Part shown: in pieces, positions 12,965 to 25,009 of the stretch
Position numbering within the stretch: position 1 is the stretch's first letter
Layout of the letters: each line of letters starts with the position of its first letter
Source: Lepeophtheirus salmonis
Lineage: Eukaryota > Arthropoda > Copepoda > Siphonostomatoida > Caligidae
Direction: 5' to 3'
Assembly (NCBI RefSeq): GCF_016086655.4
Contig: NC_052135.2
Location: 15,590,363-15,654,362 of the forward strand
DNA length: 64,000 nucleotides
The notes under the pieces: model-generated
Database searches by the model: none
What the model was told of the DNA's origin: nothing
What the model saw: only the letters and a program-made list of their open reading frames with translations
Translations under genes and position numbers: made by a program

Positions 12965-13055
12965 GAATAATTGTTCCAAATTACTATATATTCAGATATT
13001 TCAAAGTTCAGTCCACTGAGATAAAAATTGAAATCAGTTTTGGATTTTACAGATA
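12965..13055 (+). repeat. Solo arm of the 24.2-kb foldback element
   Basis: Matches the right arm of the foldback at 24181-24387: ATTGTTCCAAATTACTATA against ATAGTTCCGAATAACTATA, then CAGATATTTCAAAGTTCAG against CAGATATTTCAGAATTCAG, then TTGAAATCAGTTTTGGATT against TTGAGATCAGTTTTGAATT. The matching left arm is not visible, so this is a truncated copy. Confidence 0.6.
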
Positions 13056-13059
13056 TAGA

Positions 13060-15138
13060 TAAGATCCATTTTTGGTTTCAATTCATTGGTACAAAATTAA
13101 TGTTCTCTTGTGTAATTTTCTTGAAATATATATTCCAAAAGCTTTCGTTAATGGCAGGTACTTTGCGAAGTATTGTACAATTAATTATAGGAAACAAGTA
13201 TTTAGTTTATTATTGTTCAAAGGTGTGTATTGTATATACGTTAGGACTAGAGACTACCATCTCCACTTGTACTCGAGTCCTTTTTTTGAAAGTTTGCGCC
13301 TTAACTGGACCACACAATTAAATATTACCGACTTGGCTTGGTCCGAAAGCTAAGTCTCGGAACATAGGATTTCAGACAATTTTTGTTTTTAATTGTCTCA
13401 CAATTGTTTCAATTTTTTTTAATACTTTATAGAACTCCATTCATTGGAATTGTAAATAGTATGTACTTTTTATATTATTCCCACAAGAAAATGTCCTCAC
13501 AGTCATTTCAATTTTTTACCCAATATAAAATACCTTTAATAAGGAGAAAAAGTAAATTTGAATAAGGGCTTGAAACGTACTGGACTAGAATCTGAGGGTT
13601 CCAATTAAAATCGATGCAAATATTCAAGGAATTGGTTAAATTTGGAACTGCAGTACACGGACTTTATAAACCTATATATATTATACTTTATTTAGTCTTA
13701 AACCAATACAATAACATATATAAATAAATTTACTTCAATCACAATTTGTTAATCTCTTACAGCCATTTTCTGATTTGAAAGAAAAGTGAAAGACAATGTA
13801 TGAAATGAATCGAAAAATGGATATCAAAAGTCAAATGTGAAATTTTTTTTTTTGCTTAGTAAGGCATTTTATACCTATGATGTCATCCTCATATAGATAG
13901 TTGATTGTTCAGTGAGATGTATTATAATAAATGTGAGTTTTTTTCAATAATTTTTTTGTCATGTAAAATGAAAGCTGAAGAGCTATTGAAAACTCTTTCC
14001 ATATAAACTAACGAATAATGGACACATTAAAAGCATTATTTGTATCACTATATATTTAAGTGCTTAAAAAAATTAATGATTAATGAGCCATATAATAAAA
14101 AAGTAATATTTATCTTCCAAACCCATCTATGTATGTTTTCCTTTGCCATTTAATATCTGATTATTTCATTATTTTTCAATCTGTGTAGGTTTATATGAAT
14201 ATGCTATAATGTTATTTACATGCATATGAGGGTATGAGAATGATAAGGATATCGTTGAACCAACATTTCATATCAATTTTTAGTTTTGTACGTATTCGTC
14301 TTGTTCAATCATTCCTCTTCATCAAATATTCCCAGCTAAGGCTGCAAGGAGCACAAGAGCACCACAGTGCATCGTCTAGGACTTAAAAATATGTATTTTG
14401 TAAAACAAGTCATCAAGATCTTTAGGCGGCATTAGAAATTTACACCAAAGACATGATTGAAAAATGTACCACCTGCTACATTTTTCATGGCCATTCGGAT
14501 AGTAAAATCTAAGAAAATCAAAAAAAAACTAATTTCAGGAACAAAAAAGACGGTGAATGCAAGTTAAATTATGTGAAAAACTGGAAAAGCTCTCTGATAT
14601 TTCAAAGAAACTTGTTTAAAAATCATTCATGGCAACTCCTGCAGAACCTGCCCACAAAAATGGTTCTCAAAGAAATTTGCAACCTCCTCCCTATATACAA
14701 ACAAATCAAACAATGGAACCATTTAATGCTTCTTTTTTTAATACCTTAGTAGAAAACTCCTTCCATCTTCTCTACTATTGTCAAAAAGTCAATAAAAATT
14801 TATAAATGGCTGATAGTCTTATCACTGAAAGATATTGAAGGAAATTTTCTTCCGGAGGCTGGCTCTTCCCTCCATCTATTTTGGGAGTAGTCGAATACAA
14901 TGAGGAGGAAACCATTGTTATAATTATTTGGCTTTGGTTATTATTGTACACCTACAGATCGAAAAAATCTCTATATCAGTTGGAGGAGATGATTGTGCGT
15001 TTCATGAACTATATGAATTCCTTTGTATACCAATTTACTTTCGTCTTTTTAACAAGATAGAAATATCAAAATTCCTCTCATTTTAATTTTTAGTTGTAAC
15101 TCTTTTCTATCAAATATACGTATTTTTTATGTAACCTA
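13060..15138. other. AT-rich stretch with one coding-like island
   Basis: Open frames at 13028-13353 and 13383-13565 look like chance frames. A somewhat G+C-richer island at about 14330-14830 has coding-like stretches and is listed separately. Nothing else is recognised. Confidence 0.4.
14330..14830 (+). other. Coding-like degenerate island, origin unknown
   Basis: A G+C-richer patch. One frame reads KDMIEKCTTCYIFHGH near 14449, a Cys-x-x-Cys arrangement loosely like the zinc-binding region of retroelement integrases. Another gives MATPAEPAHKNGSQRNLQPP near 14630, continuing for about 55 codons. Frames change between blocks and stops are present, so at best it is a pseudogene fragment, possibly of a retroelement. 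I cannot assign a family. Confidence 0.2.
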
Positions 15139-15650
15139 TTGGTCAATGAATCCCAGGCCTAACTACCAGATGGTGCCACTAACATAATATTCTTTGGAAG
15201 TAAAAAAAATCAAAAGGTTACTGTCAACATTTCATGACGTTTGGTTTATGATTTATCGAGTTACAGTGGGTTAAGTGACGCTACTTTTGTAATTTTTAAA
15301 AAGGACGAATTCAAAGTAATTTCGTTTGATGGAAAAAATACGGTTCAAGCACAAGTTTGGCTAGAAAAATGTTATCAGGACTCTGCCCCATCGAAAACAA
15401 CCCTAAAAAGATGGTTTGCCAATTTCAAACGTGGTTGTACGGACAACGATGATGCTGAACACCCTCGTCGGCCAAATGAGGCGGTTATTCCGGAAAACAT
15501 TGAAAAACCCTGAAAATCATCATGGGCAATCGCAAAGTGAAGATGCAAGAGAAGTTGAAGTTATCAAAAGATAATGTTTACACCATCAGTCACAAACATT
15601 TGGGTATGAAAAAGCTGTTTTCCAAATGTTTCTTAATCAATTATTATGTC
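15139..15650 (+). mobile_element. Mariner, 5' third only
   Basis: Begins just after TA (15137-15138) with TTGGTCAATGAATCCCAGGC, the layout of a mariner terminal repeat, followed by a roughly 100-bp leader and the transposase N-terminus. Homology stops at about 15650, inside the first DNA-binding to catalytic linker. The catalytic core and 3' end are missing and no matching right end occurs nearby, so it is a truncated copy. It belongs to a different lineage from the mariner at 3.9 kb. Confidence 0.75.
15241..15640 (+). pseudogene. Mariner transposase N-terminal fragment
   Basis: The frame covers the two helix-turn-helix motifs that bind the terminal repeat: KDEFKVISFDGKNTVQAQVW, then SAPSKTTLKRWFANFKRGCT with DDAEHPRRPNEA after it. 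A frameshift near 15510 is followed by IMGNRKVKMQEKLKLSKDNV and HKHLGMKKLFSK, matching the second DNA-binding module. The usual start ATGGACGAATTC reads AAGGACGAATTC, so the initiator codon is lost. No catalytic Asp remains. It is non-functional. Confidence 0.85.
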
Positions 15651-16139
15651 CATCCCTTGGAACACCAACAGGACGGACAGCAGTAGGATACTTAATCCGT
15701 CTAACTATTACGAGCGCACCACAAGCTAAAGTAAATTTCAATATGTGCCCGTACTGATTGTATGTTTTTATATGATGTAGCAATAAATTTTTTAATAATA
15801 TCAGAATTAGATCTAGATTTAGGTTTGATTTAATTTTTTAAAATTCTGAAACTATATAAGTTATAAAGACAAAGATTATTTTTTTCTAACTTCTTTATTC
15901 TTATACAGCACATTCTTTTGTATGGAGTTAAGTATAACACTACCTAAAGCACATCTATCTAGTACCAAATGTAATTTAGTACAATTTGATTTTCAACCAA
16001 TAATATATATATTTCCTGTAGAGGAAAGGAAGATATACAAACAAAAGAATGAAAACATAATAAACTCAGCCAATCAGATCCAATAAAATCTTTTCGGAAA
16101 TATCAAACTCTACGAAGATACATGTTTTATTTAAAATTA
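15651..16139. other. AT-rich stretch, nothing recognised
   Basis: Follows the truncated mariner directly. I see no right end and no coding region. Confidence 0.5.
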
Positions 16140-16370
16140 TACCTAGACTGATTCTATGGATGAATTGTTGACAATGTCATGTTCGTTTCAAAATTCTGAA
16201 TAATGGCATAATAACATCGTATAAAGTTAAATATCTTGCATACATCATATTTGTACATCTCATAAATTAGAATAGAGAAGAGAACAGGTCCACACTTTCA
16301 AAACTATTAAATTTAAGGCTACGTTTTGAGATCGCAGTCAGGACAAAAATATTAGTCCAAATTGGGTTCG
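16140..16370 (+). repeat. Dispersed repeat family R5, copy 1
   Basis: Aligns in order with 35690-35965 on the same strand: CATAATAACATCGTATAAAG against CATAATAACGTCTTTTTAAG, AATATCTTGCATACATCA against AATATCTTGTATAAATCA, then GTACATCTCATAAATTAG against GTGCAACTCATAAATCAG, and an ACAGGTCCA-type block. It is diverged and has no shared frame. Confidence 0.5.
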
Positions 16371-16945
16371 AAAAATTAATTTTAGCAAAACTTTGGGGGG
16401 AAGGGGATATTCCGTTTTAAACTGAGTATCAACATTAGTAAATACACATAAAAAAATTAAAAAATAAATAAAGAGTTAATTTTGTTAAAAATAATCATTA
16501 ATACACACTTTCTGTTCAAATTAAACCAACACGTCAATAACCATTATTTTTATAGAATAATTTCATTATTCTATTTTATTTAGTTATACCAGCGGTAATA
16601 ACAGAATGCAACAACAATTTTAAATTGCCCTGTTAAAGTTTGGTAGTACGTGGCGACCTTAATACGTATTTCGAACGTAAATTTTGTCTAAAATATGTTT
16701 TTGGAGAAATTTTGATTTGAATATTTCTACCCTTTATATATGTAAGTTAAAGACAATTTTTGATACAGAAAAAAATAATCAGTAATTCACATTAAAACAA
16801 GTTTATTCATCACAAAAATTTTCTATGAATTTATAATACATTCTTACATTTAATATACATTTATCTTATTTTGGGAAAATTCAATGTAAAGTCAAAAGTA
16901 TTAAAGTTTTTTTGTAAAACACCTCTTTGTTTCAATTGGTTTACT
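16371..16945. other. AT-rich stretch, nothing recognised
   Basis: No coding region or repeat boundary that I can support. Confidence 0.45.
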
Positions 16946-17165
16946 AGGGTTGGAGAGTGGTTAGATTTGCACCTTTTTGCTAGGAATTGGAGTTGTAGAG
17001 TTTCATATAGTTGGAGTTGCAAAATTCTAAATTGATGGAGTAGGACGGGCTAAAGAAAGATTCAAAATGAAAACAGGTTCGGTGTTCTATTTTAGAAAAA
17101 AGTGATACGGATTTGTATAATGTCAAATGGTCGAAGTTAGAGTCGAGTCGGAGTCGATAAAAAAT
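16946..17165 (+). repeat. GGAGTYG-rich degenerate repeat block
   Basis: Contains spaced GGAGTTGYA and GGAGT-type units (GGAATTGGAGTTGTAGAG, AGTTGGAGTTGCAAAATT, GTCGAGTCGGAGTCGATAAA). This looks like the remnant of a simple-sequence-bearing transposon. No ends are defined. Confidence 0.35.
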
Positions 17166-17599
17166 TCTGTAACTTCATTTGAAAATTCTTGAAAAATACT
17201 ACTTTTTTCATATGTTGCACAAATCTAACACCTCTTGATAAGAGTCCAAAAAGTATATACATTTTAAAATAATCGGTTATGAGGGCATTTTTTATTTTCT
17301 TTGAAGTAATAAAAACTATGCATTTTCTTAACGATGGCTAAAAGTATTAAAAAAGTTTCATATAAAATATTTGCATTAATATTTATGCAAAAAGAACATT
17401 ATGAGAATTTATATAGAATGTCATTTTGGATACACATAGAGAACGGAGAAAGTTGTACGGTTATTACTTTTTTATTAATGTAAAGACTGTTTAAGTGTTG
17501 TCTAAAAAGTAAATGAATAATTTTTATTTTTATTAAAGTGTTCTTTAACTACCTAAAAAGTATTTATTATATTAATATGGATGATCAATTTATAAGTCA

Positions 17600-17760
17600 C
17601 ACAATTTTGACGTCTTGTCCAAGCTTTAAGGAAGAGTTCGAATCGAACGCAAGATACATCCCTTAGAAAAATCTTTGATGAATGACGTCATCATAGATAT
17701 TTACCTGTGACGTCATCATAAATCAATATTCTATAATTTTGCTTCATCTTAGTGCTAGAG
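17600..17760 (+). repeat. TGACGTCATCAT repeat, full copy
   Basis: Aligns along about 140 bp with 30185-30330. Each copy has an ATTTTGACGTCTTG or ATTATGACATCTCA block, about 60 bp of spacer, then two tandem units of TGACGTCATCATAAATCAAT (here at 17683 and 17708). The duplicated CRE-like octamer is part of the repeat. Confidence 0.55.
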
Positions 17761-18063
17761 ATCTGGAATAATCACGCATAAAACTTTATAGCTACATGAG
17801 GAGAATATAATATGAGTGGTTGGTTGAAAGAGGGAAAAGAGAATTTAACTTTATTTAATACTCCATTGTTTAAAGAGGAAAAGGAAGGAAAAATAAGCTA
17901 AGCTATATGCATGATAATTTCATGTGTAGAGAATTCCATGGTCTATGTTAAGTTGGGTTCACAGTACAGCAATAAGATTATGCTTTATCAAGAGAATCAT
18001 TAATACGTGATGTGGAGTTTACAATTCCAAAATTCCTATTAAAAAATTTACAACATTTATATA

Positions 18064-18830
18064 ATGGTACTATTGAATGTGGACAGCCCAGTTAAATTTC
18101 AATCCCAAATAACTTATTTCTTCCCAGACAGAGTTGAAAACAATCCTATTCACCAGGCGATTCTAGGAGGGAGAAAAATAATTTCATTGAATATTAAAGG
18201 AGGAAGAGATCAAAGGTCTAGACATGCCTTAATGAAACATTTGTTAACATTCAAACCAGATATAATTTGTCTACAAGATATAAAGTCGTTGGTTTCTTTG
18301 ACTTGTAAACTTTCTTATCCTTTTTGTCTTCTTCATAACTTTTTTCATTTTTTACTGGTTTTGCAACCTCCTGAGGAATCATAACCTTCATTTTTACCTA
18401 GTTAACGCGTATGGTCTGAACGAAAAATCGTTTTGCGTATTTTCAAGCAATTATAAATGACCATATAAAAAATCCAAGCCCACTTTTATTAATTGGTGAT
18501 CTTAATGTTGATCTGGATGTTAAAAAAAAAAAAACCTATATAAATGGTCCTCTTCTTGAAAAGATTATTTCGCAGATCAATCTAATTGACATTTTGAGTA
18601 TTTTGAACCCTAGTGATCGCGTATTGTGGAGAAAGAGGGATTAATTATCTAGAATTGACCCTGGCTTCCTCGCTCCGGTATTATTTTCACAAAATTATAA
18701 GATCTCAGTACCATCCTGCAACGTTTGCAGATCATTGAAGTTCAATTTCGAAACATTTCATCTCCACAACCATTTCGGCTCCCAAGATTATTCTGAAGGA
18801 AGATAATTTTAAATGTATCGTACAGTCAGG
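18064..18830 (+). pseudogene. LINE endonuclease domain, decayed
   Basis: This domain nicks target DNA for target-primed reverse transcription. The open frame at 18064-18384 has GGRKIISLNIKGG and KPDIICLQDI, the N-terminal Asn and LQE-type motifs of APE endonucleases, with Glu replaced by Asp. After frameshifts, LLLIGDLNVDLDV appears near 18495 (the GDFN motif), and SRIDPGFLAP near 18650 matches the SRIDY motif. The His of the last motif cannot be confirmed. It is a pseudogene. Confidence 0.72.
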
Positions 18831-19299
18831 GTTAAAGGTTAGTTTTCATGACTCATTTTCTGCTCATAGGGCTATTTACTCACTTAAAAGTCGCATCCAA
18901 GAATCTGTGCGTATTTTTATTAGGAAGAATAAAAAGAGTGTTTGTATTTTTCAGAAGAAGACAAATGAAATATTAAAAAATTGATCCTTATTTTGGCGAA
19001 CATTCACTTCTAGCACTATCAATTCTCTCAGGATATTGGATATCGTTAAGCAAGAATAAGAAGACAAGTGGCTTTAGAAAACGATATTTCACTTAGATTA
19101 AAAAATATAAAACTAGATAAACCTTTTAAATTCTCCAAAATCAAAAAACTATTTTAATTGGCAGAATCTTAATCAAAGTTGATGATATATTATCATGTTT
19201 CCGTCAGGACTTTCAATCCACGGAAGGGGGAAAAAGAGTAAATTTTCCTAAATAGTATCACAAGCCTTCTAAACTATTTTTTTTCATACGAATTATTAT

Positions 19300-20620
19300 G
19301 TTATAATATCAAGGATAAGTTCAAAGACAATAAAGAGTTTGGGCCCGATGGTTTTTGAAGGGAAAGTGTTTTCATCCTTTAGCAAAGAGATAATTCCACT
19401 CCTACTATGTTTGAGAAGATCTCTGGAGAATAAAAGAAGGCTCCTCAAGTCAGTAATGAAAGGCAAAATTGTACCTTTACTGAAAAAGGGAGATGGAACT
19501 GATTTAAGTCATTGGCAAGCAATAACTATATTAAACTAATTCTACAGAATTATTTGGGGAGTAGTAGCTAATTAAATGGAAGCCATACTTAAAAAAAATA
19601 ATCGGTTTGAATCTAAAAGGCTTTGTTAAAGGTAGCAAAATTACTGATATTGCAATAAATATCTGCTCTGCGATTGATGGCATTTAAAAAAGAATAAAAT
19701 TGGGCGTCATTATTGTAGTAGACTTTAGAAGAGCTTTTGACTCCATTTCCAAAACTATATTTTATGAAAAACAAGAATTTTTTTACCAAGACGACTTTTT
19801 AATCCAATCAGAGCACTTTTACTCAATGGGACTTTAAGAATAACTTTGAATTGAAAAGCAAGTGATCCAATTTTTCTAGGATAAAGTTGTCGTGAAGGAT
19901 GCCCTGTTGCTCCACTACTTTTTGTAATGCTATAGAGGAGTTGGCATTAACAATTAAGAGGAAATATAGTGAATTTGGTTTTTAATCGAATATCAAAAAC
20001 ACATAATTGATCTATACGCATGATGTTACTTTATTTCTAGAAGCCAGTTCTGAAGTGAAACTTATAAAGAGAATTGAGGTAATATTTTCTTTCTTTTGAT
20101 AATTTTAAAACAAGTTCTGGTCTGGAAATGAAGGAAAAGAAAAAAATTATCTACCCAGTGGGAGAATGGAATCCTGTATTCGATACAAGAGTTGCAGGAT
20201 GTTACGTCAAAGAAAAAATACATATGTTGGGTATATAATATTCAAAATATGGGGAATCAAATAGCAATTGGTGTAAACTGCGGTCTATGGTGTATAAAAA
20301 ACTTTCACAATGCAGGGACTTGAATCTTCAAACTTGGATTAATTTTTATAATAACTTCATTATTCCCATGGTGGTGTATAAGGCCACAGCTCTGCCTAGC
20401 TTAGCTGAAAATGCAATCAAAGAGGAATAAAAATGTCTTGTTTGTATATCTTATGTTCCGTATCTCAAAAAATCGAGGAAAGATCTAGGTGGAGGTTTAG
20501 TACTCTTGAGTAGAGTTTTGCCTAAAATATATATATATATTGACTTATCGACAGTACCCGAACTCAAATGGAGATCTGAATAACAACATCGTGCATATAT
20601 CCGTGGTTAATGCTCAGCTC
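19300..20620 (+). pseudogene. LINE reverse transcriptase, decayed
   Basis: This is the polymerase part. The blocks seen are KEFGPDGF near 19332 (fingers), VPLLKKGDGTDLSHWQAIT (19471-19527), KGFVKGSKITDIAI near 19618, VVDFRRAFDSIS near 19719 (palm, first Asp), GCPVAPLLFV near 19899, and YTHDVTLFLEASSE near 20015. In the last block the catalytic YADD box has become YTHD, so one metal-binding Asp is lost. A downstream STVPELKWRS segment near 20550 belongs to the C-terminal region. Many stops are present, so it is not functional. Confidence 0.8.
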
Positions 20621-21380
20621 AGACCTCTCCAATGAGTAGTTAAGCTCACTCTCTCCCTCATGAGCTGTTGTTTAAAGGATTATATGGTATGCAAAAATTG
20701 TTTATGATTCGAAAAAAACGGTGGGTATAATTAGCCAGAATTAATCGAAGAGAGCTTTTTTCAAAAATCTTGAAAATTCCCAAAGTTTACAGATTGAAGC
20801 AAGGCATTGTAATATTCTTACGATCCAATACCTCCATGAAAATTCGGACTCAATATTAATGCAAGGAAAGCTCTTATTTTTCCTCTGATGAGGTCTACAA
20901 GAAAACATCAACATCCTAGCACCTAACACCTGAAAATGAAAGGTTCACAAGCATATAGTGAGGATGCATCCGAAATGTGCAAAAAATTCATACGAACGTT
21001 AAAACTGCCTGACACTTGGCTGATAAAAATTAGTGAATCCCTGCGTGGAGTAATGGAAGATAAATAAATTTACTTTACAATTCCTGAAATCCACGAATTG
21101 CCTTTTTGCAATAGTCCTTGTAATGAATGTGGGAAGCTCTTTAGTAGCATTTAGCTTTCTTTCGTTGATTGTCCTTTTGTGGGAGTACTAAAAGAGTTCT
21201 TATTAGTTAGTCAATACTTGTATTGCTGTTGAGTCTTGGTTAGATAGTTTAATTTTTAGCTATAATGCTTATTTATGTTTTTTTTAGTAACGCAAATCTT
21301 CTTAACATTGTAACATGTATAATTTCTGTATGTGCATTATAAGCAATATAAATAAAGACCTTCTAAAAAAATAAAATAGT

Positions 21381-22700
21381 TAAGAGTGGTTTTTGATTGA
21401 GTAGGGATATTTTAAATGAGATTGTAGATCCAACATCAACATTTAATTTTTTTTTTTTGCATTTTTGTGACTCAACTTTGTATACAAAGAGGCAATATAT
21501 CATTTTCTAATATAGTTTGGACTACCATTTAATGATCATCAGGAGAGGTGGAGAAGATTAGAGGATAAATTTGTGTAAAAATTTAAAAAAAAGTGAATGG
21601 GAGAATGGAGAATGGCTTCTGTTTTCCTTATGCTGTTCTTGGGATATTCTATAAACCCTAGACCGTAATTCATTTCTCTTTTTTATCAATAATCTAAGAA
21701 TGAACTACATTTAAAACATCTTGTAACTTTTTTGGAGTTTGTAGCATCAAGGAAGGAATCCTATATTGAGGGAACTCAATATTACCAATGTAAATATTCA
21801 TCGAATTATTATTTAAATTTATTAAAAAAGTTTGTGAGTGTTTTTATGAAGACAATAATATTTATCTATTCAATAATGATAAAAAGAAAAAAGTAATAAA
21901 AACTCAGCGAATGCACTAGAAGAGTTTGAATATATAAGAGGGTTACACACAAATGGGATTAAATCTACATATACAAAAGATAACTTTAATTGAAAAAAGT
22001 ACAAAGGAACTTTGGCAAATAGGAAAAAAAACAGCAGATTTTTTAGAAATTATCGAAGCAAACATAACGAGTATAAAAAGGATATCAACTCTATGGAAAA
22101 CACACTGCGAATCCATGTTAACACTTTTAAAATACCCTATTGTAATATAATTGACATAATTATGTTTTTCAATCAGATAATAATAACGTAAATGGACTAC
22201 TTGCTTAATGTGACAAAGTACAACCGCGCAATATGACACAAATTGATAAAAATATACGAAAACAAATATCTAAGACGCCTTAAAAGCATTGTAAGAGACA
22301 GAATATGTAAGGGAAAATAAAAATGAGGTCTAGGAGCAATAAATATAGCTACTCAATAATTAATATGCTCACTGAAAATATAAGTTAAAGACAGAAAGGA
22401 TCCTTAGGATGGAATTCTTGTTGGCTAAAGAAGAATAGACTCAAGGAACTAAAAAAATACTAGTAATCCTAGTGTACCATTAAGTCTCTTCAAAAATATA
22501 GATCTAAAAAGTAAAAGGTTTTGAAAAAAATCAACAATGGTAATTATCGTTAGGTTACAATTACCATCTTAGCTGTCCCCACTTCCTGGAAGCTGAAAAA
22601 AACATTTGTTTGTGTCTGCTTCTTCGGGAGGTAATTATAACTGAATTCTAGATGAAGGAAATTTTCTCCTCGGAAACTTCTGAAAAAATTTAGGAAATTG
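21381..22700. other. AT-rich stretch, nothing recognised
   Basis: Opposed open frames at 21943-22239 are chance frames of each other. I see no gene and no transposon end. Confidence 0.5.
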
Positions 22701-22819
22701 ATCATTATGTTCAAAAAAGTTTAACTTCAATTCCGTCAGATAGTTTTTTGGTTTTAAATCTACCATAAAACCACAATGGTAGTTTATTACTTCAGTGAGT
22801 ATATAACTCGTGCCATATT

Positions 22820-23320
22820 GATGGAAAAATATATTCTCTGTCAGGAATTTCTACCCTCGCCGGGAAACATTGAAATTTAAACATCCGAATCTGATGCAGA
22901 AAATGACTTTTTAAATAAAATTGATAGAGGTGACCTTAAAAAGCCAAGTGATGATATTATGTGCTCATATCCATCAATTTCTCGATTACCGCTTTAATAA
23001 TTAAGAAATATTTAGTTCTTTAATTGCTATGCCTCATCCGAGATCAGTTTTTGTGAGGACTGATACAGAATTATTTGTTTCTTCTGACTTGACTTGGTTC
23101 AGCGATTCATGTGGCCAAGGCCATTCATGGAGTTTAAATTCTATTAATATATGTACCATTTTTTTTCTCAATATGTTTGCCAAAAACTTTGTGTCTGATT
23201 CCAATAGTAAAATTCATTCAAGCAGAAAAATAAATAATTTATCCAAAGTATTTAGTACTTCAAAAAGATTCAAAAACTTAATTCTAACCAATAATTTAGT
23301 TATTCATATTAAATAAATTA
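22820..23320 (+). pseudogene. Possible P-element/THAP9-like transposase tail
   Basis: Near 22885-22960 one frame reads ESDAENDFLNKIDRGDLKKP with SDDIM following. That resembles the conserved RGGL..PSD block near the C-terminus of P-element and THAP9 transposases. Further on (23112-23285) another frame gives CGQGHSWSLN and RKINNLSKVFSTSKRFKNL, compatible with the family's terminal Cys/His and basic tail. Stops separate the blocks. The assignment rests on short motifs recalled from the family and is tentative. Confidence 0.35.
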
Positions 23321-23329
23321 TTTTTAAAA

Positions 23330-24180
23330 TTTATATAAGTTGTATTGTATTTCATTTAACAGAACGAAGAACAAAAATGAAATAATGGTGAGATTCTTCG
23401 TTTGTTTAATTCTCTTCCTTTAGTATGTCAAAAAAAGGGAAGAAAATAAATAGCAGCGGATTCCATTAAATATAGTATTCCTTGTATTAGTAAATAAGTT
23501 TCTAATTTAAATAAGAACTTATGCTTAGTAAACACTTTGTTTCACCCATAAAAAGTGATTGCAACAAATATGATATATGGCATTAAGATATTTTGCTATC
23601 TTTGAATTGAATATATATATCTTAGTAATTTTATTATCATTCCTTTTGACGATTATCTTTAATTATCTAGTCTTTTATTTTAAATTTAAAATACATTCTG
23701 AGCTTCAACAAGCAAATTATAGAGCTAAATCATTTTATCTTATCTAATAATTATATTAAAAAAATATTGAGATAAATTTGTCTTATGATGAACTTTTCTT
23801 TCAATGAAACTTCCTATAACACATACTATCAATAGGTTAATTAATTAACCAGCTGCTATCAAGGTTCCAGGAATTTTTTGAGATTTAAATATAAATGTAA
23901 TTCCCCTATTTGAGTTATAAATAGACAAATTATACACCGAATTTTTTTTCTAACTTATATAAATAATTTTCACTTTTAATGGGTTACTTCCTTGGGTTGT
24001 TTAATAATCTTAAAATAAAAATTGGAGGAAAAAGTAATAGTATTTGTCCTTAGTAATTATTACGTATGATACTATAAGTGTTTGTAAAAAAATGAATATT
24101 TTAGCAATCTTTAACTCATACACAGGAGAACACTCATTTTGTGAAAATGAATTCAATCTAAAAATATAATTTATTTTAGA
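23330..24180. other. AT-rich stretch, nothing recognised
   Basis: No coding region or repeat structure that I can support. Confidence 0.5.
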
Positions 24181-24387
24181 GTACATAATCCAAAACTGAT
24201 CTCAACTTTTCTCTCTTTCATTTGAATTCTGAAATATCTGGGATTTTAGTAAATTGGGACTATTATCGTTCGGAGTCATTTCCTACCCTTCAAACTGAAC
24301 GATAATAGTTCCGAATAACTATAATTCCAGATATTTCAGAATTCAGATGAATGAGAGAAAAATTGAGATCAGTTTTGAATTCTGTAC
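24181..24387. mobile_element. Foldback (MITE-like) element
   Basis: A 207-bp near-palindrome. The left arm 24181-24272 starts GTACATAATCCAAAACTGAT. The right arm 24296-24387, read inward, starts GTACAGAATTCAAAACTGAT. Pairing continues through CTCAAYTTTTCTCTC and GAAATATCTGGNATT to the centre at CTATTATCGTTC/GAACGATAATAG, leaving a loop of about 24 bp. No coding content. A solo right arm occurs at 12965-13055, so the unit is a mobile family rather than a single inversion. A target duplication is not clear. Confidence 0.8.
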
Positions 24388-25009
24388 TTACAAATAAATT
24401 TCATTATTGTCTTTAATTCATTTGTACAAAATTTCCACTCCCTCATTGTTCCTTGGTGTTATTTATGAGCTCATAATCTGTTGTAGTGGTTAGAGAAAAT
24501 AATTTTAAATTTTGTAGGCTGTAGATAATACAGATTATTTCAAGAATATGACTTTTTCAAGTCCATTTTTACTTGTATTTTTCTTTATCAAGTTCACCGG
24601 TGAGTCAGATAAATAATAAGATTAATTACAGAAGTAAACGTGATTTTTTTGTCCATTTTTTTGATAATCTATATAAATTAAAAATTAAATAGAAAATAAA
24701 GTAAAAATATAATATACACAATATTTTACAATTATATTTAACTTATTTTGAATTGTTGGTGTATTATTATTTTTATATTGTGTTACTTATAAATAATTTG
24801 TACTCAATTTTTTTTCGATGCGTATAAAAAGTTAAATAAATAATATTGATATTCAATACTTTTAATGATATATTTTTGTATATAGCAATATTAAACAAAC
24901 ATGAAATACCATCATTTCCGAAATGATAAATTGTAATCCATTGACAGGGAACCCACTAAATCATCATCTCTTATTTCAAGCCAGACTTATGTATGATTAT
25001 TGATGAAAA

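Larger units (their letters stand above)
18000..21380 (+). mobile_element. Non-LTR retrotransposon (LINE), near full span
   Basis: About 3.3 kb carrying, in order, an APE-type endonuclease, a reverse transcriptase and a C-terminal region, all on the plus strand and all broken by stops and frameshifts. The 3' end is marked by AATAAAGACCTTCTAAAAAA just before 21370, an A-rich tail. The 5' boundary is uncertain. RT blocks such as LSHWQAITILN and VVDFRRAFDSISK suggest the L1/Tx1 side of the LINE tree, but I assign the clade only tentatively. Confidence 0.8.

Noticed and set aside
13028..13353. Two overlapping plus frames of 97 and 93 codons
   Set aside because: They overlap in different frames and begin inside the solo foldback arm; neither resembles a protein family.
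20741..20929. Minus frame of 62 codons
   Set aside because: Opposite strand of the LINE C-terminal region, so a shadow.
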